Below are positions 11,651 through 22,923 of a stretch of DNA of 64,000 bases, one piece after another. The position numbers were made by a program, and so were the translations under genes. The stretch's first letter is position 1. Every line of letters starts with the position of its first letter. The DNA is taken from NCBI GenBank assembly GCA_016165875.1, contig JABBOT010000080.1:2015205-2079204 (forward strand), in the 5' to 3' direction. The notes beneath the pieces were generated by a model. The model was given only the letters and a program-made list of their open reading frames with translations, was not told where the DNA came from and made no database searches. Source of the stretch: Acanthopleura granulata. Its lineage: Eukaryota > Mollusca > Polyplacophora > Chitonida > Chitonidae.

Positions 11651-12251
11651 GAGGGGTTATTACCTATTGACTGTTACAAGAGAACAAAGGGGGTCGCCCG
11701 GGAGCTGCTCCGGACTAGAGACACAACGATAGGTGCTCTGTTAGTATGGCAGAGTGACAGTACAAGTACAGGCTTCTCTATAAGTACAATCCTACCGCTA
11801 TACGTAAGCTATAGCTGACTATAGCCCTATTCTAAATGAAGATTTCCCAACGGTATTTAATATATATACATACAAATATTTGCTTTGAGAGTCCCACAAC
11901 CCGCTATCAGTCTTATGGTGCTATGTATCCTCCTGCACGTTTGAAGAGATGCACTCAAACACGAGACACACAAGCCTAATTACACAGCGTGAGAGAGGGG
12001 GTGGGAGAATATGGCCAAATACCGGCCACTGTCGGCCTCAACTCCGATAAATAATTCCGGTTAACTAGTATCTGGAAGTAGGGGAAGTATCTACAAACTT
12101 ACGTGTTATAATATATACAAGCTCGAATATATACAAGACATATATACAGGGTTAGGAATTAGCAGAGATAGTGTAGAGGTAACCTCACAATGGGCTGGTT
12201 CTCGATACCACATCTGCACTCCTCCGTGTCGTCAATGCTCGCTCTGACGTC

Positions 12252-12265
12252 TGTGCAGTGGCAAG
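12252..12265. repeat. target-site duplication, LINE copy A (5' side)
   Basis: TGTGCAGTGGCAAG, paired with 6390-6403. Confidence 0.8.
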
Positions 12266-12277
12266 TGAATGAGTTTG

Positions 12278-12286
12278 CCTTTTATA
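12278..12286 (-). promoter_or_regulatory. TATAAAAGG box, promoter of the 95-residue gene
   Basis: Minus strand reads CATATAAAAGGCAAA. Only 12 bp separate the box from the target duplication of LINE copy A. Without the LINE, the box stands 33 bp from the ATG at 6382. An identical 9-mer precedes the major capsid gene at 24729-24737, which suggests a shared late-type Polinton promoter. Confidence 0.65.
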
Positions 12287-12544
12287 TGATTGAGCATGCT
12301 TGTGGATTCGGCTAGGGTTTGGCAGCGCGCCAATAATTGCGAACCGAAGAGAGAAACAAAATTCTTTGCGTCTGATTGGTTGGTACGGGTTATACTACGG
12401 AGATGGTTGTGAATTTTCAATTCCTGTGTTTTGGCAGCATAGCGATATCACCTATGTCAACTGTGTATTTAAACATACAACTGTGTATGTTTAAACATGT
12501 CAACTGTGTATGTAAAACTCCAAAAGGCATAAAACAATCCAAGT

Positions 12545-12548
<4 letters not shown>

Positions 12549-12632
<84 letters not shown>

Positions 12633-12644
12633 ATATATATAGCA
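12549..12644. repeat. AT microsatellite
   Basis: About 95 bp of (AT)n with GT interruptions. It yields artificial Ile-Tyr reading frames. Confidence 0.95.
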
Positions 12645-12859
12645 GAGTATAATTACGATGTACAGAACACAAAAAATGTATTCATTACTAACACATGTAA
12701 AAACAAATAAGTGACTGGGAAAAAAAAAGAAAAAAATTAGTGCTTTTCTGTTAGAAAGACTCTTTCGGGAAGATCAGGGCGACCCTGTAAAAGGGTCTGT
12801 GGTTAGGTCGGGTTGGCTGGTCGGTTGTTTCGTTGCGTTGTCAAGTCACTAGGTATGGG

Positions 12860-13027
12860 TTACACGACGGTAGAAATCCCCAGGCGATTCACAGCTATTT
12901 GGAAGTCGCCGATGTCGTAATTTCGTACCAAAGCTCGCTGTAAATTATTCCTATGAGTCTTCTTTCGAGGTCGTCGTTTGTTTTTAGTGTATTTAGTGGA
13001 TCGATTTCGTTTCTTCTTGAGAGACAT
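12860..13027 (-). CDS. small very basic protein, probable Polinton gene
   Basis: 55 residues beginning MSLKKKRNRSTKYTKNKRRP. The N-terminal half is almost entirely Lys/Arg/Thr, and the C-terminal part (RNYDIGDFQIAVNRLG) is neutral. It resembles in composition the short DNA-condensing core proteins of adeno-like viruses, but no homology is claimed. It is divergent from and close to the polymerase gene. An in-frame ATG 15 bp upstream is an alternative start. Confidence 0.5.
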   Translation of the reverse strand: MSLKKKRNRSTKYTKNKRRPRKKTHRNNLQRALVRNYDIGDFQIAVNRLGISTVV

Positions 13028-13299
13028 GTCTTCCGCTCTCACCTGTGTTCTGGGTTAACCTGATGCGGTACACACTTTGTGTCCTGTTTTATGTACATGT
13101 TGCAAGCTCCTCAGCAGTGGGAATATGTCAGTGTGAGTTGTCCCCCTTGAAACGTTTAATATGGGGGCTTAAACTTATATGTATATTAAATAGCCCATTT
13201 ATAATTTTGTTTTTGTTATACATTTGCAGCCCGTTTCACGGACTGCAGGTCCTGTAACTGCTTCATCGTCAGTCTGCGGTTCAGCTGCTGTTGGATCTG

Positions 13300-16200
13300 A
13301 ACACTCCAAGGGGACTTCATTGGCCTTACCTGTCACTCAACCTGCCTCACCTGAGGCTGTGTTTCGCTCGCTTGAGTAGCACAGCAGAGTTGTTGATCAG
13401 GATGAATCTGAGAGGAACCCTGCCGGTAATGTAAAGGAGAGGGTTGACTTCAATAATAGCGCTAATTCGTTTCGATCGGACCCCATCACACCGCCATATG
13501 ACGAGTTATCTACAGACGAGGCATTACGGGACATATACCAGCATCACTGGGGCGCTATCCGTCAGCAATTTCATCGCCATCGTCCTTTGCAAGATGTGTA
13601 AAATTTCCGAATCATGGGACTCTATCCTTTAGCTACACACCTAGAACAGGCGTTTCTTGACCAGTCTTCGGCTTTTCGTATCAACCTAGCTTATGGTTTC
13701 ATTTTACGTCACCGGGATAGGGAACAATTGCGTCATTTCTATCCTAGTACTAATAATAAGGATGCTACCGGAATGTCGGTATATTCAGACCTACCGCTGA
13801 TTTATCAGGTATCGACCCGATCGAATCAGCCCGGCAGCAGCGCCCAAATACCAAATGGTTGGTAGACACTGTGGCTAATGTTACGTTTTATGTTCATAAA
13901 CCACTTGCCACGCCCACCGGTGCGCCAGTGGACTTACCTGACCACGTGTGGAATAACAAAGACTTGTACAGCATGGTGAGTGGGAACCATGGAGCTTACG
14001 ATGATCATTTTTGCTTCTTCCGTTGTTTAGCCTTTCACCTAGACAACGCTAACCCAAAATGCTGTGCTGTTAAAGTAAAAGGTTATTTAAAAATTTACTT
14101 GGAAGGTAAAAGTATGGAAGCTCGATATTTCCGAGGTGTGCCTCTCAGCGAACTGCCTTTTCTCGAGGATTTATTTAACGTAAACATATTTGTGTATGAA
14201 CTGATAGCAGTTGGTAAAGATGTGTGCGCTGAGATTCTTTTATGGTCTGCTGAGCGATGCGCTACAACTTTGATTCTTAATCTACACGCGAAGCATTTTG
14301 GCGTGGTGAAAGATATGAATTTACACGCACGTTCTTATATGTGCAGGGCTTGTCATAAAGCGTTTCCACAGGAGTGGAAATTAAAACGCCATGCGCAGAT
14401 TTGTGATGGAGTTATCAAACGAGTGTATCCAGGCGGTGTGTTTAAAAACAAACCCACTGTTTTCGAGGAGTTAGCTGATGAAGAAATTATTGACGTCGCT
14501 GAAGAGGACAGGTATTTCACATGTAGAGCTTGTTTCTGTTTTGAAACTTATCTCCAAAAATTACATCCTTCTGTGGTTAACAGCAGTCAAAACACAGAAT
14601 GGACAGCCCTCCATATTCCCATGAGGGTGTCTGTTAACGGTAACGTTCCTGGATATGACAAACCGATGTGCTTCGTATCAGCGGGTGACCTCATGCTTTG
14701 ATTGAAACTATGATGACATATCTCACTGAGATCAGCGCAGCTGGTTTTAAGGTGTTGTGTGAACATTACCAGCACGTCCTAGACAACTTGGACGAATACA
14801 TAGCCACGTCTGGGCTATGTGACTTTACGCACAAAACGAAAAACAAATCTTACAGAGAAAAACTCAAGGAACGATTTTTAAGTTACCTCAACGAACTCCC
14901 TGTCTTGGGTTTTATTTCTGGGAAATATGATTTTAATTTGATAAAGCAACAGCTATATTCATATTTGGTGAAAACGGACGGTTTAAAAAAAGTTATCAAG
15001 CGGGATAATGACCACATGAGCGTGTCTGCAGGTCAGGTGACATTTTTAGACGTACGAAGTTATTTGGCCCCGAATTATAGTTATGATAAATGGGTCAAAG
15101 CTTACGAATGTCAGGTGACCAAAGGACAGTGTGTTACGATTACGTGGATAGTTTAGCACGTTTAGATGAGAAAAGTCTGCCACGATGTGAAGCTTTCCAT
15201 AACAGTTTGAAAGGTACCTTTTGTTCTGAACAAGACTACTGTACTTTGCAGAATGTGTGGGAATCACACGGAATACAGACCCTTCGTGATTTTCTGATTT
15301 GGTACAATAATCTCGACGTCACTCCATTCCTTGAAGCTTTGGGAAAGATGTCAGCATTTTATCAAACCATGCGTGTAGATATTTTTAAAAACTGTATTAG
15401 TATTCCTGAGGTGGATTTACATTGTCTATTTCAGAATCTGTCATCTTACTTTTCCTTAATTGACGAGGCAGACAAAGATCTTTATCAATGTCTGAGATCA
15501 AATATTATTGGGGGACCGAGCATTGTATTCCATCGCTACCATGAGAAGGGAGTGATTCGCATTCGGGGTGGGAAATCGTGCCAGGGTATTGTCGATTTTG
15601 ACGCTAATGCATTATAGCCTGCTGTAAATTACATTCGTTGGCTACCCATAGAAGAAGAAGTAGAAAGAAAAGACGCTATAAATTTTTATCCAAAGGAATC
15701 AAAGAAACCTCGACTGGCCGAGCAGTGGTTAGACTGGCAAGCAGCTCAGCTTGGGGTGAATATTCGTGATCGCCTGAGGGATGTGGGAAAGAGAATTGGA
15801 CGTCGCCAGCTCCCTGTTGAAGGTTTCGCTGTGGTGAATGGTCAACGTACTATTTTCCAGGGCATATATTATGTCATATATATATAAAATATATATTTAA
15901 AATAATAATGTATTATGTCTTATATAAAGTGTATAAAATAATTATATATGTATGAAAAAGGATTGGGTAAATGAAGTGTTATAATATATATATATATATA
16001 TATATTATATACACCTATATATATGTGTGTGTGTGGCGCTGGTTCGAATCCAGGAGCAGTCGGTGAATTTTGTTTTCTTATTTTTCAAAATGTACATGCT
16101 CTATTCTTGTATATATATATATACGTATGCTTGTATCGTTGCCACTCGTGTCATCTCAACTACATTTCAACAGATGTAGCTCCGCTATAACACAAAGCGC

Positions 16201-16541
16201 GGGCTTTCATCTGAAGAACTTCAGAATGAAACGAATGATCACCGAACTTATTTCGAACATCTGAACTTTCAGGTCGTCGAAATGAGGGAATGTTCTTTTC
16301 TTCATCAAAGCGAACTGACCCTTCCCTTCAGGCATTTCTGCAACATTACTATACCCCTCCTCCCTCCTATCTGACTGAAGATCAATTGTTAAAATCAGTT
16401 ATTGACCAGCAACTGTATGGGTTAGTAAAATGTGACATTCGTGTCCCTCAAGAATTATTATCAACTTTTGCTGAATGCCCGCCCATATATAAAAACGCAG
16501 ATGTCACTCTAGACCATATTGGTCCCACTATGAGAGAATAA
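13300..16541 (+). pseudogene. POLB: Polinton protein-primed DNA polymerase B, truncated
   Basis: Family B polymerase that would replicate the element by protein priming. The N-terminal region contains HHWGAIRQQFHRHRPLQDV and INLAYGFILRHRD, typical of Polinton POLB, then a C2H2-like CRACHKAF...H segment near 14345. An exonuclease-type GKYDFNLI motif is at about 14927. The polymerase motif A region reads VDFDANAL at about 15590 and is immediately followed by a stop. Other in-frame stops lie at about 13377, 13599, 13863 and 14700, with frameshifts near 15120. A 265-bp insertion splits the palm. Homology ends at 16541, before motif C (the YxDTDS box), so the C-terminal third is deleted. The start is uncertain because the first ~100 residues are low complexity. 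Confidence 0.85.
15862..16130 (+). other. AT-rich insertion with tRNA-like fragment inside POLB
   Basis: Polymerase homology stops at TATTTTCCAG (about 15860) and resumes near 16137 with CHSCHLNY. The insert is mostly AT repeats plus GGTTCGAATCCAGG at about 16037-16050, which is a T-arm/B-box. No A-box or acceptor-stem partner is visible, so it looks like a SINE or tRNA fragment and not a tRNA gene. Confidence 0.6.
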
Positions 16542-17417
16542 AGTGCAAAATTAAAATGAAAAAAAAACCAAACATTTTTTTTGTTGATATCACATTTTTA
16601 TTGTTTTTATCCCTAACAGTAAAACAAGAACAAACAAGCCGAATTAAACATGTCATTTTTTTTACAATGTTCCTCAATGTATATATATATGAATAGTTCT
16701 AATCACCGAACACCCATCTGTTCAACGCTATACTAACATATTCATTGTTATAAGCACATGTTTGTATAATAGAGTTCCGTTTTTTGTACAAGAATACACA
16801 TGAAAGAACAAAAAACAAGTCTGATTAACTTGTGATTTCATTCGATTATGACTTATTAGAACCCTCGTAAATGCATATATATTTTCTTGAATCAGCACAG
16901 AAAGGTGGATAAATACCGAACATTCGCTCTGACTATCATTGGTATAGTCCGTGGCTGGAGAATCAAATGCTTGCGTTAAACATTTCATTGTTCATCCTCT
17001 AGTTCGATGAAGAGCAAAATACAAACAATACTAACTGCACACAACGGTATTTAAGCATTGTACAGGGTTGTGATTCTATTGCCAATGGTGCGTACCGTGA
17101 TTTAGGCGCCCCAGGGTGGCAGACCATAAGAGTCAAAATAAGTAATGTGTGGTTTCCTCATAATCTATGTATAGTGCAATCCTATGGGTACCAGGTTTCG
17201 TACAGGGGTCCGTGTTTAAAATATATATAGCAGCTTGATGTGACGTTCGTGCAGGTAAATCATTCCAAGGGAGCACACCTTAGACCAAGTCGCGTGTATA
17301 AGGGTCGGTTTGAAGACGTAATAATTGTTGGCTGTTCATGACGTCATCCGTTAGGAGTGAGAGATGACTGTGAAGGCTGTGAGTTCAAATCCTGGGGCGG
17401 TCAACGTCGATTTTTTT
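16542..17417. other. intergenic remnant between POLB and capsid gene
   Basis: About 880 bp with no gene that I can support. It lies where the polymerase C-terminus should be, so it marks a deletion or replacement. A B-box-like GAGTTCAAATCC at about 17384 is followed by a T-run, next to the capsid gene stop. I could not fold it into a tRNA. Confidence 0.5.
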
Positions 17418-18815
17418 TTAATTGATGAAATCATACAACACAGTGCGAGTTTTATCAATCTCAACGATATTGTGAAATTCGGCGTTGCAAATGAAGTTAG
17501 TATATTGAGGCAGAGGTTGGGAAAATCGCATTTCCAAGCGGAGATCACCCTTCTGACCGACGTTCAACTACTGGTCGTCGTGTTGGTCGGCAGTCTAATG
17601 AAAGGTAAACAGAGTGAACCCTGCTCATCTAACCCAGCTTTACCCGTGGCTGCAAATACGTTCATATAAGAACGAATGTAATTTTCATTCGGGAAATCCG
17701 GAAGGAGTGGCTTGGCTGGTATCTGACGTCCGTTCACATGTAAGGCTATGTAGTATATGTAACGGTGGTTGAAGTCAAAGAGATTTTCTACGCATTTGTC
17801 CGGTAAAGGTCGTGTTTTGTACACACCCCATGACCAGACGCTGAGAAAGGGTGCCAAAAAATAGGTTTTGTTCGTTCACTGTGGTATGTCCTATACCTGC
17901 GTTGAAATACTTGGTCAAAACACGACGAATCGGGTACTTGACTGGGACTTTCTCCAAGGCTTTCAAATGCCCCAGCAGAACACGTGGGGCGACTTTGATT
18001 TTCCGTATAAACATTGTCACTCCCTCAAGGACTACCTTGTAATCAGCCGCCTCTGCATTGTCTCCTTCCCCATGTTGGGCAGTTGACATAATTGCAAAGT
18101 TGTCTCCGATTCGGTCAGACGCAGTCGAACCGTGACATTGTTTAACAAATAACGGTCTTGTGGAAACAAGTCGCAATATAATCTCCCCATCATAGTAATC
18201 GACCGACTTCCAGCGGCGAAGGTCCTCCGTTTCTGAAATCCATTGCTTTGATTTCCTTTAGTCTCCATTTGTACCGCAGTATCCTTATATCACACACTCC
18301 CTGTCAACTGAGTTTCTTTAGCATCCCTCCCATAGCTAAGTAAGGTTTCTATGTACGCACGGTAAGGGTATATATATACCTTGATGGCGTAATCAATTCA
18401 TCATTGATATCAACGTCTGCTTGCTGCCATAGATAATGCAGCCACAGATTAATGGGTACCACGGCGGCATTCTCCGGCAAATCACCCCCATTACCTTTCA
18501 CTATTTTGGCCTTCACATACAAATACGAGTTAGCCAAGTCCAAGTACATGTCCGTATCCCCGTTGCTATTAAAAAATTCTACAGGCCCAGCATCCATAAT
18601 GCTGGCAATAAGGTTGTAGGTATCCCATCGTCTTTCATGTACACTTCTTTGAGTCGGCGGTAAAGTCCACAAATCAAATTCACTGTTCACTGACGGGCAT
18701 AAATTAGGGTGCTGTAAAGAGATGGTAGGACGAATGTAGGCGTTATATAAATATATCTCTGGGAGTGTGGCTGATCGCTTGAGGGCCGTGTGTGTTCCAG
18801 CACGTCTCTTACGCT
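17418..18815 (-). pseudogene. MCP: Polinton major capsid protein (double jelly roll), split by LINE copy B
   Basis: Structural protein expected to form virion capsomers. Conserved stretches, in order on the minus strand: YLDLANSYLYVKAKIVK, INLWLHYLWQQADVDIN, KRRTFAAGS with MMGRLYCDLF, KYPIRRVLTKYF, NYIRSYMNVF, and a C-terminal EFHNIVEIDKTRTVLYDF ending at 17418. The frame breaks at about 18370, 18035, 17790 and 17590, plus an in-frame stop near 18290. The N-terminus continues through the target-site duplication to about 24720 across the 5.87-kb LINE. The family matches proteins often annotated in animals as uncharacterized F54H12.2-like. No convincing ATG is visible at the N-terminus. Confidence 0.85.
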
Positions 18816-18828
18816 GACTGATGGGGTG
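18816..18828. repeat. target-site duplication, LINE copy B (3' side)
   Basis: GACTGATGGGGTG, identical to 24703-24715. Confidence 0.85.
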
Positions 18829-18941
18829 GGGGTGGGGGATTTGGTTTGTATTGGCGTTTTCCGTCCCACTGGGGCGATGCACGCCAGACGGGGTTTGAGG
18901 GTGTTAGCATTCGGTAAGTTATGTTGGTCAGTTAACGAAAC

Positions 18942-18972
<31 letters not shown>

Positions 18973-18984
18973 ATGGTGAGGTGT

Positions 18985-21900
18985 CTAGAATCTATGACAT
19001 CTAGTTAGGAAATTAGCCACAGCCTGGAATATCTTATTTTGCTGTTTCGTAGGGCTCAATACAGTAACTTCATTAAAGCGGCGGATGCCCAGGAGGCGTA
19101 GTTCTGCGTACATAGTATGACGGGGGTATGTATGCCGTAGACATCGAAACGTAAGGTGTGGAATACTATCCTCCACGAAACATTCCTCGCAGAGTCCTGT
19201 ATCATGGAGACCAAATCTGTTCAAGTATAGATTGGTGGGTAGGTGACCAGAGAGGAGTCGAAATACTAGTATTTCGTCTTGCCGACACCTAAGCGATAGG
19301 TCATAGCGACAGGTAACTAGTGAATTGTGTTCATGGAAAAATCTCCCTTTGTCGGAGTTATCCCATTCGTTCTGCCACATGTCTATGAACTTTTGCTTTA
19401 CTATGAGTTTATTGCTTCTTTCAGCGATAGAGGAACAGTGAGCATTATGTCGGGCAACATAAGAGCTTGTTTAGCCAATTGATCGGCCTGTTCATTACCA
19501 GGAATACCGATATGAGCCGGCACCCAATCAAACGATATAGAGACGCCACGGTAGTCAAGGGTGGTGCATAGGTAGAGTATTTCATGTATGAGTTTAGAGG
19601 GCTTGTTCCACGCAAAATTCAACAGAGTCTGTAGAGAAGAGAGAGAGTCTTTAAAAATAACAGCCCGTATAGGCCTAAGTTCCATCAGAAACTGGTAGGC
19701 ACAGATAATTGCAGTGAGTTCAGCAGTGAGCACGGCTAAAGAGTCAGACAGCCTAAAGGACTTGGTATATTTAATTTCTGGCACGCAAAATGACGCTCCC
19801 ACTACATTGGTGTTAGGACACTTAGACGCGTCAGTGTAAACTTTCACGTACTCTGACCAGTTAGACTGGATATGCTCTTTAGCGCTTAATAAGGAAATAG
19901 TAGAGTTATCAGACTTGCTAGTTTTAGAATGAAGGTCAGTAGAGATATGTGGGGAAATCAAGTTCCATGGTGGGAAGTCTGGTACATAGGAGGGCTGTAT
20001 GTTTAAATCCGCAGATTGAATAAGAGCGGCTGTTTGGCTGGATCTCTGCTTGAATGATAACGCTGTATTAGGCCGACTGTCATACAAGCCGTCATAGTAG
20101 GAAGGTGCGAGGATAGCAGAGGCAGAGTTGTTCCTATCCGCCCTAAGTCTAAAAGAGAACCCCACAGTGCGCAGCCGTCTGCGGATGAGCAGGGGCCATT
20201 CTTGGCAGAACACCTGCATGGCATTGAGTGGCGTCGTTCGCATTGCCCCTGTGCAGATTCGCAGCGCTGAACGGCGTCAAGCCTAGACTTAAGACTGGCA
20301 CAGGCCGAGTGGTTGGCCTCACAACAGTAATCTAGCCTTGAACGGATGAGGTAACGGTACAGTAACAGCAGGCAGTGTCTGTCAGCACCCCATTCTCGCC
20401 CAGAGACAAACCTCATCAGATTGATATCCTTCTTACATTTAGTCAATGTGTAATCAATATGCTTAGACCAAGTAAGCCGTGCGTCAAGTACTACCCCGAG
20501 ATATCTGAAAGAGGAGGAAAGTGTGACTGGGAAATTATTCAAGGTAATCTCAACATCCTTTATGGTCCTCCTGGTAAATATAACTGCTTCTGTTTTTTCA
20601 GACGAGAACTTAAACCCCCATTTTAGACTCCACTCGACAATATCATCCAAACCCTGTTGGATATATTTGGTACATAACTTGAGGTTTCTCGAAATGCACC
20701 ACATGGCTTTGTCATCGGCAAATAGAGTACATTTAAGTTTAGATGACAGGACACCGGGTAGGTCATTGATAGCAATATTAAATAGAGTTGGGGACAAGAC
20801 ACTGCCCTGGGGCACTCCGTTCTCAATGGGCACTGGTCTGGAGTAGTCCCGGCCAACTCTGACCTTGATGGAACGGTCAGTGAGAAAATCCCTAACCCAT
20901 CCTAACATTCTTCCCGCAATACCCATGCCTTCCATTTTAATTAATACTCCCGTACGCCACACCATGTCATATGTCTTCTCTATGTCTAAAAATACTGCGA
21001 ATATATATTCTTTATTACACAAGGAGTTTCGAATATTGTTCTCCAGGGTAATGACGTGATCAGCAGTGCATCGCCTGGTTCTAAAACCGCTCTGGACAGG
21101 GCTAAGAATGTTATGTTTATTCAAGTACCACATCAGTCGGATATTTCTCATCTTCTCCATCACTTTGCACAGAGTAGTAGTGAGGGCAATAGGTCTGTAT
21201 GACGAGGGAACAGAGGGGTCTTTACCAGGCTTGGGTATAGGGACTACAATGGCCTGTTTCCACTGAAAAGGAAGTTTCATATTAGCCCATATGGTATTGT
21301 ATAAGAGAAGCAGAAGTACGATGCACTGCTCCGGTAGATTACGTAACATTGAATACGTAATGGCGTCCTCTCCTGGGGAAGATTCCGAAGATGTTGAAAT
21401 GGCCTGCTTTAATTCTAAGAGAGAGAAATCATCATTAATTGGCGTATCCTCGGGCATAATGTTAGTAAAGGGGTGTAGTTCTTCAGTGTCTTCTTTGTGA
21501 GGAATGAAGTCTGGTGGGTAGTTGCAGGAGCTAGAGACAAATGAAAAACTATCAGCTAATACATTGCTTTTATCAGCATTAGTGACATAACTGACATCAT
21601 TTTGAACAATAGTTGGAGAAGAGACGAATCTACTTTTCCCAGTTATGGATTTGATCTGGGCCCATACTGATTTCAAAGGCGTGTGCTCTTTCAAATTAGA
21701 ACAAAATTGACGCCAGTGTTCTCTTTGGCTGCGCTTGATTGTACGCTGCGCCTCGGCCTTAGCACGCTTATATAAGATGATGTCTTCGTAAAGCCTTGTT
21801 CTACGCGCACGGTTTTTAAGACGCTTTCGTTCCTTGATAACTCTAGAGCAATCTTCATTCCACCAAAGGACGGGCATTTTTGGGAAAGTTCCTCCTACTG

Positions 21901-22750
21901 TCTTGGGCATAGCCTTAGCGGCTGCTGTATTAATTGCATTGACAATATTGTCATAAAATATATTTACGTCTTTATGAATGGATACCTCGGAGAAGGATTT
22001 TATACATTCTTTCTGGTAGACCGACCAGTTTGCACGTTTGGTGCTCCACCTAGAAGGTTGACCAACTTCATTAACGTGGGGAGTAAACTGGCATGAGACG
22101 AAAATAGGGAGGTGGTCGCTGCCACAGGGAGACGTCACATCGACTGACCAGTCGAATGATAAGCTTATGTCTGATGAGCATAGTGTAAGATCAAGGTGGG
22201 ATACAGTGCCTGAGTGGGGGTCTATCCGAGTGCCCGTCCCGTCGTTAAGTACACAAATGTTGTAGTCGTCGATAAAATCGGCGATGATTTTCCCATTACA
22301 GTTAGTGTTAGAAGATCCCCAAATCGGACTGTGGGCATTAAAATCACCGCATAGAATAAACGATGAGCTAACTACAGACATAATTATGTTAAGATCGTCC
22401 CGTTCGACATGTTTGGAAGGGTTGTAGATGTTTACGATACTGAAAGCAGGGCCAGAAGATCTAGATATATTAACACACTGGGCCTCGATACTCTGAAGTT
22501 GAGGAATTTTGATCTCAGAGTATGAGAGTCCATGTTTAAGTAATATGGCAACACCTCCCTTTTCCCTTATATGCCTGTTGATTCTACTAATAGAGTAACC
22601 GGGATAGGTAAAACTGAGGTGTGGTTTTAAGAATGTTTCTTGCAAACATATGACATGTGGCGTAGGATTTATATTAGAAATGTAGAATTTAAGTTCTTGC
22701 CCGTGTGTACCAATGCCTCGTACGTTATATTGAAGTAGGTGAAAAGCCAT
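18985..22750 (-). pseudogene. LINE copy B ORF2: endonuclease, reverse transcriptase, RNase H
   Basis: The likely start is MAFHLLQYNVRG at 22750 (an upstream ATG at 22804 is also open). The APE endonuclease has CLQETFL, CGDFNAHSPIWG and SDHLPIF. The RT has GVPQGSVLSP and the catalytic FADD box. RNase H carries VYTDASK, LTAELTAI, KDSLSSL and GNEQADQLAK, so its D-E-D-D set is complete. The C-terminus has a CEECF...PHL.FRC zinc-binding motif. The frame shifts by one base near 20265 (between RT and RNase H) and again near 19398 (between RNase H and the C-terminal domain). Both shifts are also present in copy A. Confidence 0.92.
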
Positions 22751-22923
22751 TGTTAAGAAAGAAAGCAAGACATAAATTAGATTCATGTTGGTAAAAGTAT
22801 ACATTATGTATGGATACTTTCCGCTAAATTGTTCAACATAGGGGCTAGACTGGGAAAGTTGACTAGTTCAGGCCCCAAACGTGCCTGGGTGATGCAGAGT
22901 ATTTCTGAAACGAAGGTCTTGTT

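Larger units (their letters stand above)
6404..12251 (-). mobile_element. I-superfamily LINE, copy A (degenerate, near full length)
   Basis: Non-LTR retrotransposon on the minus strand, collinear with copy B over its whole length (5' UTR, ORF1, ORF2, 3' UTR) at roughly 95 percent by eye. It is bounded by a 14-bp target duplication. The 3' end is a C-rich run (on the minus strand), not poly(A). It contains several private frameshifts, a C/G-rich insertion in ORF1 at 11403-11425 and a ~39-bp tandem duplication in the RNase H region at about 7415-7490. The last 21 bp at the 5' end (12231-12251) do not match copy B. Confidence 0.9.

Noticed and set aside
12376..12642. Tyr/Ile repeat protein
   Set aside because: Translation of an AT microsatellite.
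16021..16075. tRNA gene suggested by GGTTCGAATCC
   Set aside because: Only the T-arm is present; upstream is pure AT repeat with no A-box or acceptor partner. Treated as a tRNA-like fragment.
17340..17420. tRNA gene ending in a T-run
   Set aside because: The B-box is similar to the S1 SINE, but the T-stem does not pair and no D- or anticodon arm can be drawn.
18943..18972. poly(A) tail of LINE copy B
   Set aside because: The A-run is on the plus strand, so it is a T-run within the 3' UTR of the minus-strand element. The element continues about 110 bp further and ends in a C-rich run.
20375..21500. plus-strand frames opposite LINE ORF2
   Set aside because: Antisense shadows of the RT domain; they recur at the same places opposite copy A.
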